Source of the DNA: Polycyclovorans sp.
Lineage (GTDB): Bacteria > Pseudomonadota > Gammaproteobacteria > Nevskiales > Nevskiaceae
Direction: 5' to 3'
DNA length: 64,000 nucleotides
Assembly: GCA_002706265.1 (NCBI GenBank)
Contig: PAKU01000033.1
Location: 62,001-126,000, forward strand
Positions 23,326-32,306 of this stretch are shown here, one piece after another. The translations under genes and the position numbers were made by a program. Numbering within the stretch: position 1 is the stretch's first letter; each line of letters begins with the position of its first letter. The notes beneath the pieces were generated by a model. The model was given only the letters and a program-made list of their open reading frames with translations, did not search any database and had not been told where the DNA came from.

Positions 23326-23992
23326 CAGTGCGCACCAGTTAACTCATGAAGTGACCAGCGGCGGTCAGCCGCTGCGCATTTTGAACCAGCTCGACCTCGC
23401 CGTTGCCGACGGCGAGCGCGTGGCCATCATCGGCCGTTCCGGCTCGGGCAAGACCACGCTGCTGTCGCTGCTGGCCGGCTTGGACACCCCGACGGCGGGA
23501 GAGGTTTGGTTGAGCGGTCAACGCATCGACACCCTGAACGAAGACGGACGCGCCGCCGCACGCGCCGGCAAGGTGGGTTTCGTGTTCCAGTCGTTCCAGC
23601 TGCTGGGCGGCTTTACAGCGCTCGAAAACGTCATGCTGCCGCTGGAGCTTGCTGGTCACCGCCAGCCCCGCAAGGCGGCCACCGCGGCGCTCGACACCAT
23701 CGGCCTGGGCCAGCGGCTGGGCCATTACCCCACGCAGCTGTCCGGCGGCGAACAGCAGCGCGTGGCCCTGGCCCGCGCCTTTGCGGTGCAGCCGCAACTG
23801 CTGTTTGCCGATGAGCCCACCGGCAATCTCGACACGGCCACCGGCGAAACCATTGTCGAGCAACTGTTCGCCCTCAACCGTGAGCACGGCGCCACCCTGG
23901 TACTGGTGACCCACGACCGCGCGCTGGCCGAGCGCTGCGACCGAGTGCTCACCCTGCAACAAGGCCGGCTGGTCGAGGCCATCACCGCATGA
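23312..23992 (+). CDS. ybbA: ABC transporter ATP-binding protein (YbbA-like)
   Basis: The 226-residue ATPase of the LolD/MacB type has Walker A GRSGSGKTT (41-49), Q-loop VFQSFQLLGG, signature LSGGEQQR (143-150), Walker B LLFADEPTG and switch His in VTHDRA. It pairs with the large permease that starts four bases before its stop. YbbAP homologues are proposed lipid or lipoprotein exporters, and their link to TesA is conserved. The start codon at 23312 overlaps the divergent tesA start. Confidence 0.9.
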   Translation: MKPVISAHQLTHEVTSGGQPLRILNQLDLAVADGERVAIIGRSGSGKTTLLSLLAGLDTPTAGEVWLSGQRIDTLNEDGRAAARAGKVGFVFQSFQLLGGFTALENVMLPLELAGHRQPRKAATAALDTIGLGQRLGHYPTQLSGGEQQRVALARAFAVQPQLLFADEPTGNLDTATGETIVEQLFALNREHGATLVLVTHDRALAERCDRVLTLQQGRLVEAITA

Positions 23993-26481
23993 ACCTGCCC
24001 GCCGTGATGGCGCAGGCGCTGCGCCGCCTGCGTCGTGCCGGGCGTTCCGGCGAACTGCTGATTCTGATGATGGCCGTGGCCGTCGCCGTCGCCAGCCACG
24101 CCGCCGTGGCGCTGTTCAGCGAGCGCATGAGTCAGGCGATCAGCGCCCAGACCGGCGACACCCTGGGCGGTGACTGGCTGTTCAGCAGCCGCAACCCGCT
24201 ACCCGGCACGCTGACTGGCGAGATCGCCGCCCGATCGCTGCAGACCTCGTCGCAGACCGTGTTTCCGTCGGTGGTGTTTGTCGACCAGACCTCGGCCTTG
24301 GCGTCGGTGAAGGCGGTGGACGCGGCCTTCCCCACGCGCGGCAGCCTGCGCGTGGCCGACCGGCCGTTCGAATCTGGCCAAAGCGTGCAGGGCGGCCCGC
24401 CGCCCGGTGAGGCCTGGGGCGACGCGCGGCTGTGGCAGGCGCTGGCGGTGCAGGCGCCCGGCGTCAGCGTGCAGCTGGGCGGACGGGCATTGACTTTGAC
24501 GCGCGTGGTCATCGACGAGCCGGGGCGCGGCGCCGGTTTCTCAGACCTCGCACCGCGCCTCTTGGTGAACCTTGAAGATGCCGCCGCCAGCGGCCTGCTC
24601 AACGAAGGTGCCCGGGCGCAGTACGGCCTGCTGGCCCGTGCCGACGCCGAAGGGCGCGCGGCGCTGGGCGCGCTGGCCCTGCCCGATGACGTGCGCCGCA
24701 CCTCGCCGCAGGGCTCGCGGCCGGAGCTGACCCAGGCCCTGGCGCGGGCCGACACCTTTCTGGCCGTGGCCAGCAGCGCCGCCAGCCTGCTGGCTGCCGT
24801 CGCCATCGCACTGAGTGCCTGGCAGTTCGGCCTGCGGTTGCGCGATGAAGTGGCGCTGCTGAAATGTCTGGGGGCCTCGGGCGGCTTCATCCTGCAGACG
24901 CTGGGCCTGATGCTGGCTCTGCTGGGCGTGCTCGGCGGCGCGGTCGGCGCGGCGCTGGGCTGGTTGGGGCAGGCGGGCATCGCGGCGATTCTGGGTGAGC
25001 TGATCCAGCTTGAACTGCCGCCGCCGTCGCTGGCGCCCCTGTTCGGCGGCGGCGTGCTGGCCCTGCTGCTGGTGCTGGGCTTTGGTCTGCCGCCGCTGGT
25101 GGCGGCGCGCAACACGCCGCCCGCCCGGGTCTTTCAGCGCACGGCAGTGCCGGATCGTCTGGGCTGGGGTGCGCGGCTCAGTGGCGTGGGGGCGGTGCTG
25201 GCCCTGTTGCTGTGGCAGACCAGCAGCCTCAAGACCACCGCCGCCGTGATCGGCGGCGGGCTGGCGCTGGCGCTGCTGCTGGGCGGTGTTGGCTTTGCTT
25301 TGGTGCGCCTGCTGGCGCCGCTGCGTCAGGCCGGCGGAGCGGCGTGGCGGTTCGGGCTGGGCAACCTGGTGCGGCGTCAGGGCGCCACCGTCGGCCAACT
25401 GGTGGCGCTGGGCGTGGCGTTGGTGGCGCTGCTGCTGGTATCGGTGGTGCAGCGCGATCTGCTCAATGCCTGGCGTGACCGTTTGCCGGAGGGCACGCCC
25501 AACCAGTTTTTCATCAACATCCAGCCCGGGCAGGTGGCGCCGCTGAAGACCTTTTTCGCCGAACGCGACCTTCCTGCGCCGCGCTTCTGGCCGCAGGCGC
25601 GTGGCCGCCTGATGGCGATCAACGGCCAGACTGTGACGGTAGACACGTTCGACGATCCCGAAACCCAGCGCTGGATCAACCGCGACTTCAACCTGTCGTG
25701 GAGCACCCGGCTCAATGACGACAACGAGGTCCATACCGGCCAATGGTGGGGCGAGGCCGGCCGCGGCCAGCCGTGGCTGTCGATTGACGACTACGTGGTC
25801 GAGCGGCTGGGCGTGGGGCTGGGCGACAGCCTGACCCTGGATTTTGCGGGCGACGTGGTAACACTCACCGTCAACAACATCCGCACCGTGCGCTGGGACA
25901 GCTTTCAGCCCAATTTCTTCCTGTTGGCGCCGCCCGGCGTGCTCGACGGCAACGTGCCCACGCAGTACCTCACCAGCGCCTATCTCGACCCGACGCAGCG
26001 GCCGATTCTGCGGGATCTGGTGGCGGCCTTTCCCAATGTCACGGCGCTGGACATCGACGCCCTGCTGACGCAGGTGCGCGGCATCATGGACCGCATCGTC
26101 CGTGCGGTGGAGCTGATTTTCCTGTTCGCGCTGGCGGCGGGGCTGCTGGTGCTGCTGTCGGCAATGATCGGCACCCGTGACGAACGCGCCCGCGAGGTCG
26201 CGCTGCTGCGCACCCTGGGCGCCCGGCGCTCGGTGATCCGCGCCGGCCTGCTCGCCGAATACGCGGTGCTGGGCCTGTTGGCGGGGCTGACGGCCGCCAT
26301 GACCGCGCAACTGATCGCCTGGGGGCTGGCCGCACAGGTGTTTCAGATTCCCTACGGCCCGCGGCCGATGATCTGGCTCGGCGGCGGTCTGGCCGGCGCG
26401 ACGCTGGTGACGGTGATGGGCCTGCTCAGCGTGCGCCGCGCCCTCAACACGCCGCCGGCGCATGTGTTGCGCGGCGACTAG
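23989..26481 (+). CDS. ybbP: FtsX-like ABC transporter permease (YbbP-like)
   Basis: The 830-residue inner-membrane permease has two FtsX-type domains. A first helix (residues 20-45) and a large periplasmic region are followed by three helices around 255-385, a second set near 400-480, another periplasmic region, and three C-terminal helices from about 700. The last block RDERAREVALLRTLGARRSVIRAG is the typical FtsX coupling segment. It overlaps ybbA by four bases (ATGA). Export of a lipid or peptide from the inner membrane is presumed. Confidence 0.88.
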   Translation: MNLPAVMAQALRRLRRAGRSGELLILMMAVAVAVASHAAVALFSERMSQAISAQTGDTLGGDWLFSSRNPLPGTLTGEIAARSLQTSSQTVFPSVVFVDQTSALASVKAVDAAFPTRGSLRVADRPFESGQSVQGGPPPGEAWGDARLWQALAVQAPGVSVQLGGRALTLTRVVIDEPGRGAGFSDLAPRLLVNLEDAAASGLLNEGARAQYGLLARADAEGRAALGALALPDDVRRTSPQGSRPELTQALARADTFLAVASSAASLLAAVAIALSAWQFGLRLRDEVALLKCLGASGGFILQTLGLMLALLGVLGGAVGAALGWLGQAGIAAILGELIQLELPPPSLAPLFGGGVLALLLVLGFGLPPLVAARNTPPARVFQRTAVPDRLGWGARLSGVGAVLALLLWQTSSLKTTAAVIGGGLALALLLGGVGFALVRLLAPLRQAGGAAWRFGLGNLVRRQGATVGQLVALGVALVALLLVSVVQRDLLNAWRDRLPEGTPNQFFINIQPGQVAPLKTFFAERDLPAPRFWPQARGRLMAINGQTVTVDTFDDPETQRWINRDFNLSWSTRLNDDNEVHTGQWWGEAGRGQPWLSIDDYVVERLGVGLGDSLTLDFAGDVVTLTVNNIRTVRWDSFQPNFFLLAPPGVLDGNVPTQYLTSAYLDPTQRPILRDLVAAFPNVTALDIDALLTQVRGIMDRIVRAVELIFLFALAAGLLVLLSAMIGTRDERAREVALLRTLGARRSVIRAGLLAEYAVLGLLAGLTAAMTAQLIAWGLAAQVFQIPYGPRPMIWLGGGLAGATLVTVMGLLSVRRALNTPPAHVLRGD

Positions 26482-26504
26482 GGCGCGTGGCCGCAGGCCG
26501 GCGC

Positions 26505-26533
26505 TTGCCGCACCCCGGTGCGGGTGGTACGCT
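26505..26533 (+). promoter_or_regulatory. putative sigma-70 promoter of rpmH
   Basis: TTGCCG (26505-26510), a 17-base spacer and TACGCT (26528-26533) form a plausible promoter about 40 bases upstream of rpmH. The spacer holds a palindromic stretch (CACCCCGGTGCGGGTG) that could bind a repressor or form a hairpin. There is no dnaA gene or DnaA box cluster here. Confidence 0.4.
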
Positions 26534-26571
26534 CCGCGCCCTTTTTTGTAGTCGGTCTTTCGAGCCTCGTC

Positions 26572-26709
26572 ATGTCAAAACGTACCTTTCAGCCCAGCAA
26601 AGTCCGTCGTGCGCGTACCCACGGTTTCCGTGCCCGCATGGCCACCCCGGGTGGTCGCGCCGTGATCAACCGTCGTCGTGCCAAGGGTCGCAAGCGCCTC
26701 GCAGTCTGA
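26572..26709 (+). CDS. rpmH: 50S ribosomal protein L34
   Basis: The 45-residue basic protein is L34: it starts [15 protein letters not shown], then [22 protein letters not shown]. It assembles into the large ribosomal subunit. One extra Ser follows the start Met relative to the common MKRTFQPS. The ATG at 26572 was chosen because the frame upstream (to 26518) has no L34 homology. It heads the conserved rpmH-rnpA-yidD-yidC-mnmE order. Confidence 0.98.
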   Translation: MSKRTFQPSKVRRARTHGFRARMATPGGRAVINRRRAKGRKRLAV

Positions 26710-26747
26710 GCGGGCGGTCACGACCGTTGAATGATGAGGGGACGCAC

Positions 26748-27086
26748 ATGCATCGCTTCCCCCGCAGTGCCCGCCTGCTCACGCCCGCCTCGTTCAAGGC
26801 GGTGTTTGCCGACGGGCGCCGTTTCAGCTTTCCCGGCCTGACGGCCGTGGTGCGCAGCAACGCTGAAGCCCATCCCCGACTGGGGCTCGCCATTGCCAAG
26901 AAGTCACTCAAGCGCGCGGTTGCGCGCAACCAGGTGAAGCGCTGGGCGCGTGAGAGCTTTCGCCTGCACGCCGCCGACCTCAGTGCGGTCGATGTGGTGG
27001 TGCTGGCGCGTGCCGATGCCGGCAAGGTGCCGCCCGAACGTCTGCGCGAGAGCTTCGAGCTGCTCTGGTCGCGGCTCAAGGCATGA
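26748..27086 (+). CDS. rnpA: ribonuclease P protein component
   Basis: The 112-residue basic protein carries the RNase P signature [22 protein letters not shown] (RNR motif), preceded by the RLGLAIAKK strand. It binds the RNA subunit and helps process the 5' ends of tRNA precursors. GAGGGGAC lies just upstream of the ATG 26748. Its last codons overlap yidD by four bases (ATGA). Confidence 0.97.
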   Translation: MHRFPRSARLLTPASFKAVFADGRRFSFPGLTAVVRSNAEAHPRLGLAIAKKSLKRAVARNQVKRWARESFRLHAADLSAVDVVVLARADAGKVPPERLRESFELLWSRLKA

Positions 27087-27373
27087 TCGGCCCGCTCAAG
27101 GCGGCGCTGTCGGCCCTGATGCTGGGGCTGATCTGGGTCTATCGCAACGCCATCAGCCCCTTGCTGCCGCCGCGCTGCCGGTATTATCCGACCTGCTCCC
27201 AGTACGCCGTCGACGCCATCAAGGTTCATGGCCCGTTCGCGGGCGGGTGGATGGCCTGCAAGCGCATCCTGCGCTGCCACCCGCTGCGTGAAGGCGGACT
27301 GGACCCGGTCCCGCCGCGCGACTGCCGCTGCGCCTCCCCTCTCGACGAGGCCACGACGCCTCGCTCCACATAA
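27083..27373 (+). CDS. yidD: membrane protein insertion efficiency factor YidD
   Basis: This 96-residue YidD has the family core [23 protein letters not shown] and [14 protein letters not shown], with the conserved Cys residues. It assists YidC in inserting membrane proteins. It starts within the end of rnpA (four-base overlap), and yidC follows after 14 bases, so one transcript is likely. Confidence 0.97.
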   Translation: MIGPLKAALSALMLGLIWVYRNAISPLLPPRCRYYPTCSQYAVDAIKVHGPFAGGWMACKRILRCHPLREGGLDPVPPRDCRCASPLDEATTPRST

Positions 27374-27387
27374 GTACTCCTGATCGC

Positions 27388-29115
27388 ATGGAAAACCGCC
27401 GTTTTGTCCTGATCGCCCTGCTGGCCGTGGTGGGTTTTTTCCTGTTCCAGAGCTGGCAGGACGACTACGGCAGCGCGCGCAATGGCGACGCCCAGGCCGA
27501 GTCGGCGGCGCCCCTGCCCCCCGCCAATCCGGACGATGTGCCGGCCGCCCTGCCCGTTGACGCCGGCAAGACGGCGCCGACCACGCCCACCGACATCGAC
27601 GTGCCGCAGGCCGTCTCGGCCAAGGCCCCGGCCGACGCGCCGCCGGCCGACCCCGGCGCCCGCGTGGTGGTCGAAACCGATGTCGTGCGCGCCGAGATCG
27701 CCCTGCAAGGGGGGCAGCTTCGGCGCCTGGAGCTGAAGGGCTACGGCGTCTCGGCCGAGCATCCGGAGCAGAACCTGTCACTGCTCGATGACCGCATGGG
27801 ACGCCTGTTCATTCTGCAGAGCGGGCTGGTGGGCACCGAGTCTGCCCTGGTGACGCACCTCACCGAGTTCAGCACCAAGACGCCACACGTGCGCCTGGCC
27901 GACGGCCAGGACGCCGTCGAGCTGGTGCTGACCGCCTCGGTCGATGGCGCCGAAGTGCGCAAGATCTACCGCTTCGAACGCGACCGCTATCTGGCCGAGA
28001 TTCGCCACGAGGTCACCAACACCGGCGCCGCCGCATTGGACCTGAGCCCGTATGCGCGCTTCCAGCGCACGGCGTTTGCCACCGGCGGCGAGCCCCGGTT
28101 CGCCATGACCTTCACTGGCACCGCGTTCTATGAACAGCGCGAAGACGGTGATGGCTACCGTTTCGAGAAGATCAAGCTCGACGACGTTGCCGACGAAGCC
28201 TTCGAAAAGCAGCAGACCGGCGGCTGGATCGGCTTTCTGCAGCACTACTTCGTGACCGCCATCATCAACGACCCCGATGCCGTGGCCACGTTTGCAACGC
28301 GACCGGCCGCCGACCAGGGTTACTTCGCGCAGTACGTGGGTGCCAGCCGCACTGTCGCGCCGGGCGAGCAGCAGGTGTTCGTCACGCCGTTCTTCGTGGG
28401 CCCGAAGCTGCAGGACCGCCTGCCCGACATCGCGCCCGGCATGCAGTTGACCACCGACTACGGCATTCTCACGCCCATCTCCGGCCCCTTGTTCTGGGTG
28501 CTCAGCAAGTTCCACGCGCTGACCGGCAACTGGGGCTTTGCGATCATTCTGCTCACGCTGCTGGTCAAGGGCGCGATGTACAAGCTCTCGGAAGCCCAGT
28601 ACCGGTCGATGGCGAAGATGAAGAAATTCGCGCCGCGCATCGCCGACATTCGTGAGCGCTACAGCGACAATCGCGAAGCGCTGCAGAAAGCGATGATGGA
28701 CCTCTACAAGAAAGAGGGCTTCAACCCGCTGGCCGGCTGTTGGCCGCTGCTGCTGCAGTTCCCGGTGTTCATTGCGCTGTACTGGGTGCTGCTGGAGTCG
28801 GTGGAACTGCGCCAGGCGCCCTTCATCCTGTGGATTGACGACCTTGCGCTGCCCGATCCGTGGTTCGTGCTGCCGGTGCTGTTCGGCATTTCGATGTGGG
28901 TGCAGCAGAAGATCTCCGGCCAGCAGATGATGGACCCGACGCAGCAGAAGATCATGATGGTGATGCCGATCATGCTTGCCGCGTTCTTCACCTTTTTCCA
29001 GAGCGGCCTGGTGCTCTACTGGCTGACCTCCAACCTCATCGGCATTGCCCAGCAGTGGTACATCACCCGCAAGCTCGAGCGTGAAGATGCGGCCAAGGCA
29101 GCGGCGCGCCGCTAA
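27388..29115 (+). CDS. yidC: membrane protein insertase YidC
   Basis: The 575-residue product is a Gram-negative YidC. It has an N-terminal anchor (residues 5-20), a Pro/Ala-rich linker, a periplasmic P1 beta domain and then five helices from about residue 365. The core reads GNWGFAIILLTLLVKGAMYKL, then AAGCW-like LAGCWPLLLQFPVFIALYWVL, and ends in GLVLYWLTSNLIGIAQQ. Basic C-terminal residues may bind ribosomes. It acts alone or with SecYEG at the inner membrane. Confidence 0.98.
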   Translation: MENRRFVLIALLAVVGFFLFQSWQDDYGSARNGDAQAESAAPLPPANPDDVPAALPVDAGKTAPTTPTDIDVPQAVSAKAPADAPPADPGARVVVETDVVRAEIALQGGQLRRLELKGYGVSAEHPEQNLSLLDDRMGRLFILQSGLVGTESALVTHLTEFSTKTPHVRLADGQDAVELVLTASVDGAEVRKIYRFERDRYLAEIRHEVTNTGAAALDLSPYARFQRTAFATGGEPRFAMTFTGTAFYEQREDGDGYRFEKIKLDDVADEAFEKQQTGGWIGFLQHYFVTAIINDPDAVATFATRPAADQGYFAQYVGASRTVAPGEQQVFVTPFFVGPKLQDRLPDIAPGMQLTTDYGILTPISGPLFWVLSKFHALTGNWGFAIILLTLLVKGAMYKLSEAQYRSMAKMKKFAPRIADIRERYSDNREALQKAMMDLYKKEGFNPLAGCWPLLLQFPVFIALYWVLLESVELRQAPFILWIDDLALPDPWFVLPVLFGISMWVQQKISGQQMMDPTQQKIMMVMPIMLAAFFTFFQSGLVLYWLTSNLIGIAQQWYITRKLEREDAAKAAARR

Positions 29116-29127
29116 CGCGCATCGCCG

Positions 29128-30498
29128 GTGGTAACCGCCCCGCCGCCGGCCGCCGGCGACACCATCGTGGCGGTGGCGACCGCCGCCGGGCGGGGCGGGG
29201 TGGGCATTCTCAGGTTGTCCGGGGCCATGGCCTTCGCGGTGGCCCACGCGCTGACCGGCGCCCCCCTGCCCGCGCCACGGCAGGCCGCCCTGCGCACCTT
29301 CCATGATGCCGACGGCGCCGCGCTCGATCAGGGCCTGCTGCTGTGCTTCAGGGCGCCGGCCTCGTTCACCGGCGAAGACGTGGTCGAACTGCAGGGCCAC
29401 GGCAGCGCCGCCGCGCTCGATGCCCTGCTGCGCGCCGCCTGCGTTCATGGCGCGCGCGTGGCGCGGCCCGGCGAGTTTTCGGAGCGGGCGTTCGTCAACG
29501 GCAAACTCGATCTGGCCCAGGCCGAAGCCATCATCGACCTCGTGGACGCCGGCTCGGCACGCGCTGCCAAGGCCGCGTTCCAGTCGCTGGAAGGGCGTTT
29601 TTCGACGCGCATCACCGCGTTGGCCGAAGCGCTGGTGGCGGCGCGCGTGTTCATCGAGGGTGCGCTGGATTTCTCTGACCAGGATGTTGACTGGCTGGCC
29701 GACGCCGACCTGCACGCCCGTCTGGCCGCGCTGGATGAAGACCTGCAGCACCTGAGCGCCGACGCGCAGCGCGGCCGGGCGCTGCAGCAAGGGTTGACGG
29801 TGGTGCTCAGCGGCGCGCCCAACGTCGGCAAATCGACCCTGCTCAACCAGCTGGCCGGCGTCGACGCGGCCATCGTCACCGACGTGCCGGGCACCACCCG
29901 CGACCTGCTGCGCGAACATCTGACGCTCGATGGACTGCCGGTCACGCTGATCGACACCGCCGGCCTGCGCGACACCGAAGACGCCATCGAGGCCGAGGGC
30001 ATTCGCCGCGCCTGGGCCGCCATCGAGCAGGCCGATCTGGTCTGGTTTCTGGTCGACGACCGGCAGGGCATGAGTGCCGACGACGCCGCGCTGCTCACCC
30101 GGCTGGGGCCGGACCGCCCCTGCTGGCGGCTGGCCAACAAGGTCGACCTGAGTGGCGGCGTGGTGGGTTGGCGACCGGGCGGTGATCCCCCCACCCTGGG
30201 CCTGGCGGCCAAGGCCGGGCAGGGCGTGGCCGATCTGGTCGCCGCCCTGCACCGCCACGCCGGCCTGAACGCCTCGGACGAACCCCTGTTCACCGCGCGC
30301 ACCCGCCACATCGATGCCCTGCGCCGCGCCGCTGCACACCTGCGTCTGGCGCGCACCCAGCTTGCCGACCAGGCTTTTGCCGAACTGGCGGCCGAAGAGC
30401 TGCGACTGGCCCACGACGCGCTGGGCGAAATCACCGGCCGCTTTAGCCAGGAAGACCTGCTGGGTCGCATCTTTGCCGGGTTCTGTATCGGCAAGTAG
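29128..30498 (+). CDS. mnmE: tRNA modification GTPase MnmE
   Basis: The 456-residue GTPase, with MnmG, forms cmnm5U at the tRNA wobble position. It starts with GTG at 29128. Visible parts are an N-terminal formyl-THF domain with ELQGHG and RPGEFSERAF, then a helical domain split by the G domain: G1 GAPNVGKST (229-237), G3 DTAGLRDT, G4 NKVD. The C-terminal FCIGK is complete. The last codons, TTCTGTATCGGCAAGTAG, are the site used by SGI1-type islands, and the first ten bases recur at 36592, showing that an island is inserted after this gene without damaging it. Confidence 0.97.
   Translation: MVTAPPPAAGDTIVAVATAAGRGGVGILRLSGAMAFAVAHALTGAPLPAPRQAALRTFHDADGAALDQGLLLCFRAPASFTGEDVVELQGHGSAAALDALLRAACVHGARVARPGEFSERAFVNGKLDLAQAEAIIDLVDAGSARAAKAAFQSLEGRFSTRITALAEALVAARVFIEGALDFSDQDVDWLADADLHARLAALDEDLQHLSADAQRGRALQQGLTVVLSGAPNVGKSTLLNQLAGVDAAIVTDVPGTTRDLLREHLTLDGLPVTLIDTAGLRDTEDAIEAEGIRRAWAAIEQADLVWFLVDDRQGMSADDAALLTRLGPDRPCWRLANKVDLSGGVVGWRPGGDPPTLGLAAKAGQGVADLVAALHRHAGLNASDEPLFTARTRHIDALRRAAAHLRLARTQLADQAFAELAAEELRLAHDALGEITGRFSQEDLLGRIFAGFCIGK
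30481..30490 (+). repeat. left att direct repeat (inside mnmE)
   Basis: TTCTGTATCG at 30481-30490 encodes the FCI residues and the first base of Gly in the FCIGK C-terminus of MnmE. It is identical to 36592-36601 and is the candidate attL core. Confidence 0.6.
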
Positions 30499-30781
30499 AA
30501 GGCCTTCCAAGCGCGGCCCAACCGATCGCAGTGTGACGAGTCAAAACAACGCCGTGTGAGAAACAGTGCACTGCAGACACCGATGCGTTCGATCTCAGGG
30601 TCGCGATTCGGGGTGCATGCGGTGGACATTCAGCACTTCTTGGACCGCCAGAGTGAAGAAGGCCGCACGGGCGCCATTGGCTGGTTCAGCAAGGCCACCG
30701 CGTCGCCTGATCCGCAGCGGTGCTGGGCCGCCCGCACCCGGTAGACTCCCGTGCACAACAAAAAGGGAGTGGACGGGGGCG
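30499..30781. other. left island flank without a recognised gene
   Basis: This 283-base stretch between mnmE and mod has only short frames. A plus-strand frame at 30556-30744 (62 codons) and a minus-strand frame at 30595-30804 match nothing I know. The right part contains a possible -10 (TAGACT, 30742-30747) and an inverted repeat described separately. It may be remnant island DNA. Confidence 0.4.
30742..30770 (+). promoter_or_regulatory. possible promoter/operator before mod
   Basis: TAGACT at 30742-30747 could be a -10 element. It overlaps an inverted repeat, ACTCCC (30745-30750) with GGGAGT (30765-30770), separated by 14 bases. The right arm contains the GGGAG that may serve as ribosome binding site for mod (ATG 30782). 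The repeat could be an operator or an mRNA hairpin that hides this site. No matching -35 was clear. Confidence 0.3.
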
Positions 30782-32302
30782 ATGCCTTTTCTGGATTGGG
30801 TCAATAAAAATCAGGCCAAGGCGGCTGTGGGCGCAGTGCCCACGCACCTGCTCCAGCAAGAAGCCGTCTTCGGCGGCAGCGAGGACACCCCGCCGGAGAA
30901 TCTGCTGATTCAGGGAGACAACCTGCTGGCGCTGAAGGCGCTGATCCCCGTCTATGCCGGGCGCGTGAAGTGCATCTTCATCGACCCGCCGTACAACACG
31001 CAGTCGGCGTTCGAGCACTACGACGACAAGCTGGAGCACAGCCAATGGCTGAGCATGATGTATCCGCGTCTGGTGCTGCTGCGGGAACTGCTGGCTGAGG
31101 ACGGCAGCATCTGGGTCTCGATTGACGACAACGAAGCGCACTACCTCAAGGTGCTGATGGACGAGGTGTTCGGGCGCGCGAATTTTGTAACGACGGTGAT
31201 ATGGGAGAAGGCTGATTCGCCGCGAAACTCCGCCCGTCAGTTTTCTTCGGACCACGACTTCATTTTTGTCTACGCGCGTCATCCCGACTGGACGCCAATC
31301 AAGCTGGCTCGCACAGCAGAGTCCGACGCCATTTACTCAAACCCTGACAATGACCAGCGCGGTGTTTGGCTTCCGGGAGACCCGTATGCCAACAAGCCTT
31401 ACTCTAGGGGCCAGTACAGCGTTGCCGGACCAACCGGACGGATTTTTTCCCCGCCACCTGGCCGCTACTGGCGTATATCGGAGGAAAAGCTGCGCACATT
31501 GGACGCGGACGGACGTATCTGGTGGGGGCCAAGCGGTGATGCGCGGCCAAGCATCAAAAGATACTTATCTGAGGTCAGCGACTTGGTGCCTCGCACCCTC
31601 TGGCACAAAGACGCAGTGGGAAGCAATCGAACGTCAAAGAATGAGATGCGCGCTTTGTTCCCCGGTCAAGAGTCGTTCGGCACGCCAAAGCCAGAACGGC
31701 TTTTGCAGCGCGCACTGCATATCGCCACCAACCCCGGCGACCTCGTACTAGATTCCTTCCTGGGCTCCGGCACAACCGCCGCCGTGGCACACAAGATGGG
31801 CCGTCGCTACATCGGCATCGAGATGGGCGAACACGCGCGCACGCACTGCGTATTTCGCCTCCAGAAGGTCATCGACGGCGAGCAGGGCGGCATCAGCGAG
31901 GCGGTGGGCTGGAAGGGCGGCGGCGGCTTCCGTTTCTGCACGCTCGGGCAAACCGCCTTTGATGCCGATGGCCGCATCAACCCCGAAGTGCGCTTCGGCA
32001 CGCTGGCCGCGTTTATCTGGCACTACGAGACCGCGACACCCGCAGCCAATGCCTTGAACAAGCCGCTGCTGGGACTGCATAACGGTGCGGCCTATTACCT
32101 GCTCTACAACGGCATCCTGGGTGACAGGCGCCCGCAGGGCGGCAATGTGCTGACGCACGCGGTGTTGCAGATGCTCAACGAGCAATACCCGCACGACGGC
32201 CCCAAGGTGATCTACGGCGAAACCACGCGCCTGGGCGATGCCAAGCTGGCGGCGGAGGGCGTGACCTTCAGGCAGATTCCCTATGACATCAAGAGCCGGT
32301 GA
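30782..32302 (+). CDS. mod: type III restriction-modification DNA methyltransferase (Mod)
   Basis: The 506-residue beta-class N6-adenine methyltransferase has the catalytic motif DPPYNT at 68-73 first and the SAM-binding DSFLGSG at 324-330 later, the order used by Mod subunits. Between them, residues about 135-300 form the target recognition domain. Mod recognises and methylates an asymmetric site and is required by Res for cleavage. The frame is open far upstream, but the ATG 30782 begins the conserved MPFLDWVNKN. It is somewhat shorter than many Mod proteins (600+). The stop codon lies four bases before rhuM. Confidence 0.9.
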   Translation: MPFLDWVNKNQAKAAVGAVPTHLLQQEAVFGGSEDTPPENLLIQGDNLLALKALIPVYAGRVKCIFIDPPYNTQSAFEHYDDKLEHSQWLSMMYPRLVLLRELLAEDGSIWVSIDDNEAHYLKVLMDEVFGRANFVTTVIWEKADSPRNSARQFSSDHDFIFVYARHPDWTPIKLARTAESDAIYSNPDNDQRGVWLPGDPYANKPYSRGQYSVAGPTGRIFSPPPGRYWRISEEKLRTLDADGRIWWGPSGDARPSIKRYLSEVSDLVPRTLWHKDAVGSNRTSKNEMRALFPGQESFGTPKPERLLQRALHIATNPGDLVLDSFLGSGTTAAVAHKMGRRYIGIEMGEHARTHCVFRLQKVIDGEQGGISEAVGWKGGGGFRFCTLGQTAFDADGRINPEVRFGTLAAFIWHYETATPAANALNKPLLGLHNGAAYYLLYNGILGDRRPQGGNVLTHAVLQMLNEQYPHDGPKVIYGETTRLGDAKLAAEGVTFRQIPYDIKSR

Positions 32303-32306
32303 TGCC

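Noticed and set aside
24541-26463. A 640-codon minus-strand frame opposite ybbP
   Set aside because: Antisense shadow of the FtsX-like permease, Gln/Arg/His-rich without any domain.
26482-26571. oriC next to rpmH
   Set aside because: No dnaA, no cluster of DnaA boxes and no AT-rich unwinding element; only 90 bases separate ybbP and rpmH.
27778-30510. A 910-codon minus-strand open frame opposite yidC and mnmE
   Set aside because: It is the mirror of two certain genes on the plus strand in high-GC DNA. Its product has no recognisable domain and is rich in Arg/Gly/Gln.
30556-30744. A 62-codon frame between mnmE and mod as a gene
   Set aside because: No ribosome site or recognised homology. 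The opposite strand is equally open. It is described only as a gap.
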